A stretch of DNA of 63,210 nt from an uncultured Actinomyces sp. (GTDB lineage Bacteria > Actinomycetota > Actinomycetes > Actinomycetales > Actinomycetaceae): the NCBI GenBank assembly GCA_938014245.1, contig CALLSD010000012.1:1-63210 (forward strand), read 5' to 3'. The notes under the pieces were generated by a model that was not told the DNA's origin, made no database searches, and worked only from the letters and a program-made list of their open reading frames with translations. Position numbers and translations under genes: made by a program. Positions 42,748 through 51,294 of this stretch are shown one piece after another. The stretch's first letter is position 1; every line of letters starts with the position of its first letter.

Positions 42748-42906
42748 GTGGATCTGGAAAACATCAAGAAGCAGGCCGAAGAGGGCTTGGAAACCGCAAA
42801 GGACAAGGCCGAAGATCTCAAGGACAAGGTCGGAGAAGCTGTAGAGGCAGCGAAAGATAAGGCCGAGGACGTCGTTTCAGACATCAAAGACAAGCTTGGC
42901 AAGTGA
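42748..42906 (+). CDS. Small LEA-like amphipathic helical protein
   Basis: A 52-residue protein starting at GTG 42748 behind AAGGAG. It is almost pure Lys, Glu, Asp and Ala with repeated 11-residue units (AKDKAEDLKDK and AKDKAEDVVSD), the pattern of late-embryogenesis-abundant-like or CsbD-like stress proteins. It has no Cys, no hydrophobic core and no signal peptide. It has its own promoter and terminator, so it is an independent gene that is easily missed for its size. A stress-protective or membrane-stabilising role is inferred from composition only. Confidence 0.75.
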   Translation: MDLENIKKQAEEGLETAKDKAEDLKDKVGEAVEAAKDKAEDVVSDIKDKLGK

Positions 42907-42927
42907 CCATTAGCGTCAAATAAATCA

Positions 42928-42958
42928 GAGGGCAGATCCAATCATCGGGTCTGCCCTC
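42928..42958 (+). terminator. Terminator after the small LEA-like gene
   Basis: A 12-bp stem (GAGGGCAGATCC against GGGTCTGCCCTC, one G-T pair) with a 7-base loop lies 21 bases after the stop. Confidence 0.82.
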
Positions 42959-43134
42959 GGGTATTAGATATAGTCTAACCCGCATCCCAGAGTGATTTTT
43001 ACCAAATCTCACCATCTGCACTATCGCTTCCCACCCGGGCGCAATTGCATTTAGCCTTATAGCGTGGGTGCTTCACCCTTGGGTTGACAGGCACTCACAA
43101 CAAAATTGTCCCAATATTTCCTTAGGGAGCACAC

Positions 43135-44016
43135 GTGGTTCGTCCCAAGATCCGTTTCCGTAAGTCCGCACTCGTCGCAATCGCAGCAACCACCATCATG
43201 GCCCTGAGCGCGTGCGCGGGCGGGACCACTTCAAGCAACACCACTTCCGCAAGCGCCGACGCTAACGCAACCGGCGAAGCACTTCCCACCGTCACCAAGG
43301 GCAAGCTGACCATCGCCACCGGCGATCCGGCCTACAGCCCCTGGGTCCTCAACGATAACCCCGAATCCGGTGAAGGCTACGAGGCCGCAGTTGCCTACGC
43401 CGTCGCCAGCGAGCTCGGTTTCTCCAAGGATCAGGTCGTGTGGAAGCGCACCACCTTCGATTCGGCAATCGCACCCGGCGCCAAGGACTGGGACTTCAAC
43501 ATCCAGCAGTTCTCCATCACCGATGCGCGTAAGCAGGCTGTGGACTTCTCCAGCCCCTACTACACGACCTCTGAAGCGGTTGTTGCCGTTAAGGGCACTC
43601 CCGCTGCTGAAGCAAAGAGCATCAACGATCTGAAGAAGCTCAAGTTCGGCGTTCAGGCCGGTACTACTTCCCAGAACTACGTGATGAACAAGCTCAAGCC
43701 CAGCGTTGATCCCCTGGTCTTCAACGGCTCTGCCGATGTTGTCCAGGCCCTCAAGGGCGGACAGGTTGACGCGATCGTCGTCGATCTGCCCACCGCATTC
43801 AACGTGATCGCAACCCAGGTTGACAACGGCACGGTCGTCGGCCAGTTCACCGCAAACGAGGACGGCAATAGCTTCGGTCTGCTGCTGCCCAAGGGAAGCG
43901 CGCTGACCCCTGCAGTCACCAAGGCTGTCGACAAGCTGCGTGACAACGGCACTCTGGCCGAGCTCCAGAAGAAGTGGCTGGCGGATGCCGCGTCAGCTCC
44001 GATCTTCGAGCAGTGA
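43135..44016 (+). CDS. Amino acid ABC transporter substrate-binding lipoprotein
   Basis: A 293-residue lipoprotein. A basic N terminus and hydrophobic core end in a lipobox ALSAC with Cys27 as the lipidated residue. The mature protein is a family 3 solute-binding protein (GKLTIATGDPAYSPWV, then EGYEAAVAYAVASELG, DFNIQQFSITDARKQAVDFS and, near the end, AELQKKWL). It delivers polar amino acids to the permease and ATPase that follow. GTG 43135 has AGGGAG upstream. A hairpin separates it from the permease gene, which fits the usual excess of binding protein. Confidence 0.93.
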   Translation: MVRPKIRFRKSALVAIAATTIMALSACAGGTTSSNTTSASADANATGEALPTVTKGKLTIATGDPAYSPWVLNDNPESGEGYEAAVAYAVASELGFSKDQVVWKRTTFDSAIAPGAKDWDFNIQQFSITDARKQAVDFSSPYYTTSEAVVAVKGTPAAEAKSINDLKKLKFGVQAGTTSQNYVMNKLKPSVDPLVFNGSADVVQALKGGQVDAIVVDLPTAFNVIATQVDNGTVVGQFTANEDGNSFGLLLPKGSALTPAVTKAVDKLRDNGTLAELQKKWLADAASAPIFEQ

Positions 44017-44022
44017 TTCTTC

Positions 44023-44056
44023 TTCTCCGGCTTGGGGTCCTCCCCAAGCCGGAGAA
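44023..44056 (+). terminator. Intra-operon attenuating hairpin after the binding-protein gene
   Basis: A perfect 15-bp stem (TTCTCCGGCTTGGGG and its complement) with a 4-base loop, followed by TTTTCATTT, lies 7 bases after the stop. Partial termination here would lower permease and ATPase expression relative to the binding protein. Confidence 0.8.
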
Positions 44057-44114
44057 TTTTCATTTATCCTTCCGCTGATTGCCCCGCGCACTCGTTATCC
44101 ATTTAGAGGACCCC

Positions 44115-44993
44115 GTGCTCAATCACTCTCGTTCAGATGACCCAATGGCTGAATTCCCAGTCTCTGCGGTCGAAGAGCAGCGCCGTCGTTATCGACGTAA
44201 ACGCACCACTCGTTCACTTTTTATCTCCGCGATTTCAACCCTGATTATCGCCGCCATCATTGTTGCGGTCCTCGCTTCCTCTCCCGGATGGAAGACCACT
44301 CAGGAAACCTTCTTTAACTGGGAGTATGCACGTCAGGCCATCCCCGCTGTGCTCTCTGGCATGTGGCTGAATATCCGCATGCTGCTGGTGGCAGCAACCG
44401 GCGTAGCGATCTTCGCTACCCTCCTGGCTGCTACCCGCACCTTGGCTGGACCGGTGTTCTTCCCGCTGCGTTTCCTCGCGGCCGCCTACACCGATATCTT
44501 CCGCGGGATCCCCTTCATCGTCGTCTTGTACTTGATCGGCTTCGGTATCCCGGCACTCAATCCCACGAGGCGCATCGATGTCACGCTCTTGGGAACTGTC
44601 GCGCTCATCATCACCTACACCTCGTACGTTTCTGAGGTTCTACGCGCAGGTCTTGAATCCGTTCACCCCTCGCAGCGCTATGCAGCACGCTCCCTTGGCC
44701 TCACCCACGGTCAGACCATGCGTCACATCATCGTTCCCCAGGCAGTCCGCAAGGTCACCCCGGCACTGATGAATGACTTCATTTCAATGCAAAAGGACGT
44801 GGGCCTGATCTCGGTCCTGGGCGCAACGGATGCCATCCGAGCCGCTCAGCTCCAGCAGGCGACTACCTACAACTTCACCTCCTACGTGGTTGCAGGCATC
44901 TTCTTCATCATCTTGTCCTTCCCCTTCATTCGTCTTTCCGATTGGTACACCGCGCGCCTACGTAAGCGCGAACAGATGGGAGGAACCGTCTGA
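44115..44993 (+). CDS. Amino acid ABC transporter permease
   Basis: A 292-residue polar-amino-acid permease with an N-terminal helix (about 35-60), the periplasmic segment and five further helices. The family ATPase-coupling loop is visible (EVLRAGLESVHPSQRYAARS), as are YTDIFRGIPFIVVLYLIGF and QAVRKVTPALMNDFI. I prefer GTG 44115, which has AGAGGA at the right distance; ATG 44145 is an alternative. The stop overlaps the ATPase start by one base. Confidence 0.9.
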   Translation: MLNHSRSDDPMAEFPVSAVEEQRRRYRRKRTTRSLFISAISTLIIAAIIVAVLASSPGWKTTQETFFNWEYARQAIPAVLSGMWLNIRMLLVAATGVAIFATLLAATRTLAGPVFFPLRFLAAAYTDIFRGIPFIVVLYLIGFGIPALNPTRRIDVTLLGTVALIITYTSYVSEVLRAGLESVHPSQRYAARSLGLTHGQTMRHIIVPQAVRKVTPALMNDFISMQKDVGLISVLGATDAIRAAQLQQATTYNFTSYVVAGIFFIILSFPFIRLSDWYTARLRKREQMGGTV

Positions 44994-45775
44994 TGAGCCA
45001 GACACCAGTCACGAACGAGGCCACCGAGCAAGCGGCCTGTGATGAAACCGTTCTGAGTATCCAAGGCGTCGTCAAGCGCTTCGGATCCAATATCGTGTTG
45101 CGCGGCCTCGACCTTGACGTCCGCCGTCACGAGGTCGTAGTCCTCTTGGGTGCATCCGGTTCCGGTAAGTCCACCCTCCTTCGCTGCGCCAACCTCTTGG
45201 AACGCGTTGATGACGGACAGATCTTCCTCTCGGGCCAAGACATCACCGATCCGAGCATCAACGCGGACAAGATTCGCGCGCAGATCGGTGTCGTCTTCCA
45301 GCACTACAACCTCTTCCCTCACATGTCGGTCATCGACAACGTCACCCTTGCAGCACGCAAGGTTCACGGGTGGAGCCCCGAAGAGGCAGCGGAGCGCGGA
45401 ATGAGCCTGCTCGAGCGAATCGGTCTTGCCTCAAAGGCCCGCGAGTTCCCCGATCGTCTTTCGGGCGGTCAGCAGCAGCGCGTGGCAATTGTTCGCGCGC
45501 TCGCCACGAACCCCGAACTTTTGCTTCTTGACGAGATCACCTCGGCACTGGACCCCATGCTGGTCGGTGAAGTGCTCGACTTGGTTCGCGAGGTCAAGGA
45601 CGGCGGTTCAACGATCCTCATGGCCACACACGAGATTGGCTTTGCCCGTCAGGTTGCCGACCGTGTCGTCTTCCTGGAGCGCGGAAAGATCGTCGAACAG
45701 GGACCGCCGGAGGAAGTCATCGGAAACCCGAAGATGCCTCAGACTCAAGAGTTCCTTGCTCGAGTGTTCCACTGA
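44993..45775 (+). CDS. Amino acid ABC transporter ATP-binding protein
   Basis: A 260-residue ATPase of the polar amino acid transport group, with Walker A GASGSGKST, Q-loop VFQHYNLFPHM, signature LSGGQQQRVAIVRAL, Walker B LLLLDEITSALDP and the H-loop in ATHEIGFARQ. It powers uptake through the upstream permease and binding protein. The three genes form a compact operon closed by a strong bidirectional terminator. Confidence 0.94.
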   Translation: MSQTPVTNEATEQAACDETVLSIQGVVKRFGSNIVLRGLDLDVRRHEVVVLLGASGSGKSTLLRCANLLERVDDGQIFLSGQDITDPSINADKIRAQIGVVFQHYNLFPHMSVIDNVTLAARKVHGWSPEEAAERGMSLLERIGLASKAREFPDRLSGGQQQRVAIVRALATNPELLLLDEITSALDPMLVGEVLDLVREVKDGGSTILMATHEIGFARQVADRVVFLERGKIVEQGPPEEVIGNPKMPQTQEFLARVFH

Positions 45776-45791
45776 GAATAAGCGAATAGTT

Positions 45792-45836
45792 GTGTGCCCC
45801 TTGGCGGCTTCCCGCGGAAGCCGCCAAGGGGCACAC
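45792..45836. terminator. Strong bidirectional terminator
   Basis: A perfect 21-bp stem (45792-45812 and 45816-45836) with a 3-base loop separates the amino acid transport operon from the convergent hydrolase gene. Confidence 0.92.
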
Positions 45837-45841
45837 GGCAT

Positions 45842-46711
45842 TTAGTCCGCAAGTGCTTCGATGTCTTCCCAAAAGCGCGTGACGACATCGGCCAAAACAG
45901 CAGGATTTTCCAATTGGGCACTGTGCTTCGCATCGGGAATAGTCTCATAGCGTGCTCCAAGAACCAGAGCTTCTTGGCGATGCATTCTCTCCGGCCAGAC
46001 CCTATCCCGCACTCCATGTGCAATCAGTACGGGAAGTCCGCTCTGGCGCAGGGGCACAGAAACATCTGGATAACGGGCCAGAATAATGGCCGCTCCCATC
46101 AGCGAATCCTCACTTGTCACCATCGATCGATGCGCAATGAGCTCTTCCCGAGGATCCTCACTCAAGAACTGCGAGATATACCAAGCCGAAAGTCTCTTCC
46201 CCGTTGCCGAAGACAGCAGACGCTGACGCAAGGGAGTCCACCGCATTCCTTCGGGAGGCCTGGGGCCGGTAGAAAACAGCGTCAGCGAACGGAAAAGCTC
46301 AGGGGCTTTCACAGCGGCCTGCCGTGCAATGACACCTCCGAAGGAGTGTCCCAATAGGTGCACAGGATTCTCTTGTGCACCCATTGATCGAGCAACCTCA
46401 ATCAGATCACCGACAAAATCACTCAAACGATAATTTTTCACGCCTACCGGGGCCGCGGAATCAGCTTGTCCTCGCTGCGAATATGCAAGAGCTGCCCGAC
46501 CGCACTGTGCCAAATAGGGCATAAAGGGAGTGAAGTCTTCTTTAGAACCGGTAAAACCTGGCACGAGGAGCGCAGGGGTAGACCCAGCCACGGCCTCGTC
46601 AGTTACTACCGCGGTCAAGACGCCAGCAGCACTGGGAATCCCCAGGCAACGCACACCCTCGGGAAGCTCTCCCCCAAAAGGCTCGCAATGAACTTCTCCA
46701 CGTATCTGCAT
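45842..46711 (-). CDS. Alpha/beta hydrolase
   Basis: A 289-residue alpha/beta hydrolase with the nucleophile elbow GHSFGG, the catalytic Asp in HGVRDRVWP and His in DAKHSAQLEN. The GFTGSKEDFTPF block supplies the oxyanion region. It resembles the broad family of esterases and thioesterases; the substrate is unknown. I prefer ATG 46711, with GGGGGA upstream, over starts further 5'. It is 25 bp downstream of the ABC exporter pair and may be cotranscribed with it. Confidence 0.85.
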   Translation of the reverse strand: MQIRGEVHCEPFGGELPEGVRCLGIPSAAGVLTAVVTDEAVAGSTPALLVPGFTGSKEDFTPFMPYLAQCGRAALAYSQRGQADSAAPVGVKNYRLSDFVGDLIEVARSMGAQENPVHLLGHSFGGVIARQAAVKAPELFRSLTLFSTGPRPPEGMRWTPLRQRLLSSATGKRLSAWYISQFLSEDPREELIAHRSMVTSEDSLMGAAIILARYPDVSVPLRQSGLPVLIAHGVRDRVWPERMHRQEALVLGARYETIPDAKHSAQLENPAVLADVVTRFWEDIEALAD

Positions 46712-46736
46712 ACATCCCCCCACGCACGTGGGAATT

Positions 46737-48689
46737 TCACTCGAGCTCAAAAGCTCCCGTGTACAGCTGGTAGTACACGCCCTTTTGAGCAATCAGTTCG
46801 TCGTGGCTTCCACGTTCAATAATACGGCCGTGATCCAACACCATAATGGCATCAGAATTGCGCACCGTGGAGAGGCGGTGAGCAATGACGAAGACCGTGC
46901 GTCCTTCCATGAGGTTATCCATGCCGTTTTGGACCAGTGACTCGGTACGCGTATCGATCGAAGAGGTCGCCTCGTCCAGAATCATCGCCGGCGGATCGGC
47001 AACAGCTGCGCGGGCAATAGAGAGCAGCTGGGCCTGGCCCTGCGACAGGTTCGAACCATTTCCACTCAACATGGTCTGGTAGCCATCGGGCAGACGCTCG
47101 ATGAAGGAATGTGCATTCGCGAGCTTCGCGGCAGCAATACACTCTTCATCACTCGCGTCCAAGCGCCCGAAGCGGATATTGTCCATGACCGTTCCAGTGA
47201 AGAGCTTCACGTCTTGGAGGACAACGCCCAGAGAGCGACGCAGATCCGGCTTGTGAATCTTGGTGATATTGATTCCGTCAAAGCGGATCTTGCCATCGGC
47301 AATATCGTAGAAACGGTTGATCAAGTTGGTGATGGTCGTCTTACCCGCACCCGTCGCACCAACGAAGGCGATCTTCTGACCGGGAGTTGCCCACAGCGAG
47401 ATATCGTGCAGAACCATCTTCTTCCCGTCGTAGGAGAAGTCGACATTTTCCATGACCAACTCGCCGCGAAGACGCGTGTAGGTGATCGTTCCATCGCTGT
47501 GGGGGTGGCGCCATGCCCACACTCCCGTACGTTCCTCAGTGGGGTGGACCTCGCCGTTTTCATCGACGCGTGCGCGGACCAGTGTCACATAACCTTCGTC
47601 TTCTTCGCTCTCTTGCTCCATGAGGGCGAAGACTCGCGAGGCGCCGGCCAGACCCAGTGCGATCATCGGGACCTGCATCGAGGCCTGCCCCAGCGTCTGC
47701 GTGAAGTTACGCACCATGCCCAGGAAGGAGACGACAATACCGACGGTGATTGTGCCCATTCCCGCAAAACCAAGGTTCGGGGCGTGCAACTCGATCATGA
47801 CTCCGCCGATGAGTGCGACCAAGACGTAGAGAATATTTCCGATGTTTCCCAGCGCCGGCATGAGCATATTGCCGTACTGATTCGCGCGCTGCGAATCGTT
47901 GAAGAGCTGGTGGTTGTATGTGAGGAACTCTTCCTTGACGGCGTCTTCGTGGTTGAAGACCTTGATGACCTTCTGGCCATCCATCATTTCTTCGATATAG
48001 CCTTCTTCGTCGGCCAGCGAGCGTTGCTGGGCAATCATGAATTTCGCTGAGCCACCGCCCATCTTCTTGGTTACGCCGAACATTGTTCCCGATATCAAAA
48101 GGACCACAAGTGTCAGCCACACCGAGTAGCTCAGCATAGTTGCGAGCAGCGCAACGATGGTCAAGATGGAAGAAATCAAGGTCGGAATCGACTGACCGAT
48201 CAACTGACGAATCGCATCCGTATCGTTCGTGTAGGTCGACATCACCGCGCCGTGCGGGTGCGTATCGAAGAACTTCAGGGGCAAGGACTCCATGCGATCA
48301 AACATGTCATCGCGCATCTTCTTCAAGGTGCCCTGGGTGATGATGGCCATCAGTCGCGTGTAGATGAAGGAACACACGATTCCCGAACCGAAAACAATCC
48401 CCATCACGGTAACGATGCGGATCAAGGTCGGCATAACCGCAGGAAGGCCCTGATCCATACCGGGAAGGATGACACGGTCAACGATTTGCTGGAGGAAGAT
48501 CGCGCCAACAGCCGATGCGATTCCCGAAACAATGATGCACACGAAAACTACAAGGAGAAGACCCTTGTAATTCGCCCACAGGTACTTGAGGAGGCGGCCG
48601 AGAGGCTTAGGGACGCCCTCGAGCTTGTGCGGATCTTTTTCTTCCGCTTGCAGTGCCTGTTCTTTTTGTTCCGTTTGCTGCGTCGTCAT
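46737..48689 (-). CDS. ABC exporter half-transporter with catalytically intact NBD
   Basis: A 650-residue half-transporter with an N-terminal charged segment, six membrane helices (about 35-340) and a C-terminal nucleotide-binding domain. The NBD has Walker A GATGAGKTT, signature LSQGQAQLLSIARA and Walker B AMILDEATSSID with the catalytic Glu, plus the H-loop IAHRLST. An insertion of about 45 residues with EQESEEDEG and EERTGVWAW lies between the membrane and NBD parts. The start at ATG 48689 is 1 base after the partner's stop. It forms a heterodimeric exporter with the protein encoded upstream. Confidence 0.92.
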   Translation of the reverse strand: MTTQQTEQKEQALQAEEKDPHKLEGVPKPLGRLLKYLWANYKGLLLVVFVCIIVSGIASAVGAIFLQQIVDRVILPGMDQGLPAVMPTLIRIVTVMGIVFGSGIVCSFIYTRLMAIITQGTLKKMRDDMFDRMESLPLKFFDTHPHGAVMSTYTNDTDAIRQLIGQSIPTLISSILTIVALLATMLSYSVWLTLVVLLISGTMFGVTKKMGGGSAKFMIAQQRSLADEEGYIEEMMDGQKVIKVFNHEDAVKEEFLTYNHQLFNDSQRANQYGNMLMPALGNIGNILYVLVALIGGVMIELHAPNLGFAGMGTITVGIVVSFLGMVRNFTQTLGQASMQVPMIALGLAGASRVFALMEQESEEDEGYVTLVRARVDENGEVHPTEERTGVWAWRHPHSDGTITYTRLRGELVMENVDFSYDGKKMVLHDISLWATPGQKIAFVGATGAGKTTITNLINRFYDIADGKIRFDGINITKIHKPDLRRSLGVVLQDVKLFTGTVMDNIRFGRLDASDEECIAAAKLANAHSFIERLPDGYQTMLSGNGSNLSQGQAQLLSIARAAVADPPAMILDEATSSIDTRTESLVQNGMDNLMEGRTVFVIAHRLSTVRNSDAIMVLDHGRIIERGSHDELIAQKGVYYQLYTGAFELE

Positions 48690-48690
48690 C

Positions 48691-50439
48691 TCAGGCCACC
48701 TCGCTTTCGCTCGGGCTGTTTTGCGTGTCGTAAAGTTCGCGGTACTCCCCGCCCAAGTCCAGAAGCTCTTGGTGCGTGCCGTGTTCTTTAATACGTCCAT
48801 CGTCCAAAACGATGATCTGGTCGGCGTGCTGAACCGAAGAAATGCGCTGGGCGATGATGATCGTCGTCGTATCGGGAATTTCGGTCTCGAAGGCTTGGCG
48901 AATCAGGGCATCGGTCTTGGTATCCACCGCACTGGTTGAGTCATCCAAAATGAGGATCATGGGCTTCTTGAGGAGCGCACGAGCAATGCACAGGCGCTGC
49001 TTTTGGCCGCCGGAAAGGTTGGCGCCGCCTCGTTCGACCATGGTGTCGTAGCCGTCGGGGAATTGGCGGATGAACTCGTCCGCCTGGGAAAGCTCGCACG
49101 CACGGATCAGTTCCGCATCGGTCGCGTCAGGGTTACCCCAACGCAGGTTCTCTTTGATGGTTCCCGAGAAGAGAATGTTCTTTTGGAGGACGATGGAAAC
49201 TGCATCTCGCAGGGGTTCGAGGCGGTAGTCGCGAACGTCGATGCCGCCGACCGTGACCTTTCCTTCGGTGACGTCATACAGGCGAGGGATTAACTGGATG
49301 AGTGAGGTCTTTGCGGAACCTGTTCCGCCCACGATGCCCAGTGTTGAACCGGCGGGAACGGTCAAGGAGATATCCGATAGAGCGGGGCGCTCTGAATCTT
49401 CCCGGTACTTGAAGGTGACGTTTTCGAAGGTGATATCCCCTGTGGGGACCTCGCGAATACCGTATTCGGGAGAGGTCAACGGGGATTCGTAACGAAGAAC
49501 CTCCGCGATACGATTCGCGGATTCTCCGGCAATCGTGATCATGACGAAGATGAAGGCGAGCATCATCATGGCCGTCAGGATTTGGATGCCGTAGGTGATC
49601 AGGGCCGAGAGCTGGCCTGTGGTCAACTCCGTGCCGCCAGAGGCAACAATCATCTGCGCGCCGATGAAGTCCACCAGCATGATTGCCCCGAAGATGAAAA
49701 GCATCATGACGGGAGTATTGAGCGCCAGAACTTTCTCCGCGAAAGTGAAGTCCGCTCGCACTTCTTCCGAGCGCTTGGCGAAACGGGTCTTTTCGTACTC
49801 TTCGTTGACGAAGGACTTCACAACTCGGATGCCTGCGATATTCTCTTGGACCGAGTTATTCAGAGCATCGTACTTCTTAAAGATTCGACGGAAAACCGGG
49901 AAGATAAAGATGATAATCCCGAACATGATTGCCGCCAGGAAAGGCAACATGATGAGGAAAATCAGGGACATATGCCAGTTGATGCGAAGCGTCATGATGA
50001 TCGAGAAGACAACCATCAAGGGGACGCGGACGGCAACACGGATAATCATGCCGTAGGCGTTTTGGACGTTTGTCACGTCCGTTGTCATGCGGGTAACCAG
50101 AGAGGATGTCGAAAAACGATCGACATCTCCAAAAGAGAAATCCTGGACCTTGAAGAAGAGGTCTTGACGCAGGTGCTTCGCCAGCCCGGCTGCTGCGGTC
50201 GCACCGAAGCGCGCAGCGAGGATCCCGAAAAGGAGCGAGAACATCGCCATGACCAGCATGAAGATACCGAGGCGCACGACCGGAGTGAGTGCACCTCCTT
50301 GGAGGTGATCGACCAAGGAGGCCATGACCAGGGGGAGGAAGCACTCAAGAATGACTTCTCCCGTCACGAAAAACGGCGTCAGGAGTGATGGGCGACGATA
50401 CTCGCGAAGGCTCCTCAACAAGGTGCGAATAGTTGACAT
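48691..50439 (-). CDS. ABC exporter half-transporter with degenerate NBD
   Basis: A 582-residue half-transporter with six membrane helices (about 15-310) and an NBD. Walker A reads GGTGSAKTS (Ala in place of the last Gly) and Walker B ends in ILILDDSTSAVD, with Asp in place of the catalytic Glu, while the signature LSGGQKQRLCIARAL is intact. This split between degenerate and intact sites is typical of heterodimeric exporters such as TM287/288. The exported compound is unknown; drug or lipid export is likely. It is the first gene of the pair. Confidence 0.92.
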   Translation of the reverse strand: MSTIRTLLRSLREYRRPSLLTPFFVTGEVILECFLPLVMASLVDHLQGGALTPVVRLGIFMLVMAMFSLLFGILAARFGATAAAGLAKHLRQDLFFKVQDFSFGDVDRFSTSSLVTRMTTDVTNVQNAYGMIIRVAVRVPLMVVFSIIMTLRINWHMSLIFLIMLPFLAAIMFGIIIFIFPVFRRIFKKYDALNNSVQENIAGIRVVKSFVNEEYEKTRFAKRSEEVRADFTFAEKVLALNTPVMMLFIFGAIMLVDFIGAQMIVASGGTELTTGQLSALITYGIQILTAMMMLAFIFVMITIAGESANRIAEVLRYESPLTSPEYGIREVPTGDITFENVTFKYREDSERPALSDISLTVPAGSTLGIVGGTGSAKTSLIQLIPRLYDVTEGKVTVGGIDVRDYRLEPLRDAVSIVLQKNILFSGTIKENLRWGNPDATDAELIRACELSQADEFIRQFPDGYDTMVERGGANLSGGQKQRLCIARALLKKPMILILDDSTSAVDTKTDALIRQAFETEIPDTTTIIIAQRISSVQHADQIIVLDDGRIKEHGTHQELLDLGGEYRELYDTQNSPSESEVA

Positions 50440-50756
50440 ATAGTACTGAACCCCTGGCTGATTACTGTGTGTAGCACATACCTACCCGGCGGTGTTTTGA
50501 GCACGAAGCTTCACCGCGACCACTGTAGGAATGCCGAAAAGATGTGATGCCTTCATATTAACTGTCGCCGCATCAATTGGCATTGCGCGTCATTTCCTCC
50601 GCCATTCTCATTCATAGCTTATTCATAGCTTGACCCCAAAGCTCCCACAGATTCGCCTCGTACATTTGCAATATCAGACATCGGGGGTCGCAAGGTCCCG
50701 TCTCCTTTTACCTGTTGAGGGACGCTGTTTTTTACGCATATTGTGTTGATGGGATG
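50440..50756. other. Intergenic region upstream of the exporter, no gene seen
   Basis: This stretch of about 317 bp has no credible coding frame. It contains a tandem TTCATAGCTTATTCATAGCT repeat (50610-50629) and is more AT-rich than its surroundings. It ends in an orphan terminator pointing rightward. Confidence 0.5.
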
Positions 50757-50796
50757 CACTGTGGGGGTCGGTTTCACCGGCCCCCACAGTGTTTTT
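50757..50796 (+). terminator. Orphan rho-independent terminator
   Basis: A 15-bp stem (CACTGTGGGGGTCGG against CCGGCCCCCACAGTG, one G-T pair) is followed by TTTTT on the plus strand. No plus-strand gene precedes it within the gap, so it may end a small RNA, or attenuate a transcript that continues into the gene at 50909. Confidence 0.8.
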
Positions 50797-50851
50797 CTAT
50801 CCATGCAGGTGCCTCCCATAGAAGCCACTAAATCTTCAAACTTTCTTTCGT

Positions 50852-50857
50852 TATACT
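50852..50857 (+). promoter_or_regulatory. -10 element upstream of the gene at 50909
   Basis: TATACT, a good -10 match, about 50 bp before the start at 50909; no clear -35 element accompanies it. It lies after the orphan terminator, so this gene has its own promoter. Confidence 0.45.
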
Positions 50858-50908
50858 GTGCCCCGCACAATCTACTCACAAGACAGCAAACCTAGAGGAG
50901 CACGAACA

Positions 50909-51271
50909 ATGACGAACGAACAGGTAGTACCGCAGGCGACCCCCGAAAAGCAGACCGAGGACAGTATTCCTACTCGCCGCCTCGACCCCGCCGCCGACGT
51001 ACTCGGGGCAGCTGAGTGGACCTGGGGATTTTCTACCAAGCACACGCCCTCAACGATGCTGTACCTTCTTCTCCTCCCGGTGGCCATCATGCTTCTGTGG
51101 GCGGGGTTGACCAGCCGTGAGAACCTATTCCTCCCCATTTCAGTAACCTTGGGGGTTTTCTTAACCGCTCTGGGCGCTCAGAGCCGTTCATTTCTACTCT
51201 GCACGATTTCCGTCATGATTCTGCTCTTCCCGGTCTATCTCGTCGTCTACGGACTTCTTTTTAATCCGTAA
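50909..51271 (+). CDS. Hypothetical small membrane protein
   Basis: A 120-residue protein starting at ATG 50909 behind AGAGGAG. A hydrophilic N terminus (about 50 residues) is followed by three closely packed hydrophobic helices (about 52-72, 75-92 and 96-118). No family is recognised. It converges on the gene at 51295. The gap between them holds a weak hairpin with imperfect arms (CCAGTGAG and CTCACTG). Confidence 0.75.
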   Translation: MTNEQVVPQATPEKQTEDSIPTRRLDPAADVLGAAEWTWGFSTKHTPSTMLYLLLLPVAIMLLWAGLTSRENLFLPISVTLGVFLTALGAQSRSFLLCTISVMILLFPVYLVVYGLLFNP

Positions 51272-51294
51272 TAGACAATGAGGCCAGTGAGCTC

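Noticed and set aside
42964..42978. TTAGA-N5-TCTAA inverted repeat upstream of the amino acid binding-protein gene
   Set aside because: It is short and AT-rich, has no associated promoter match, and may be coincidental, so it was not listed as an operator.
47109..48050. Plus-strand frame of 313 codons opposite the ABC exporter
   Set aside because: The opposite strand encodes a complete exporter NBD with all motifs; this is its antisense shadow.
50619..50879. Minus-strand frame of 86 codons in the gap upstream of the exporter
   Set aside because: It crosses the orphan terminator, has no ribosome site, and its composition is not protein-like.
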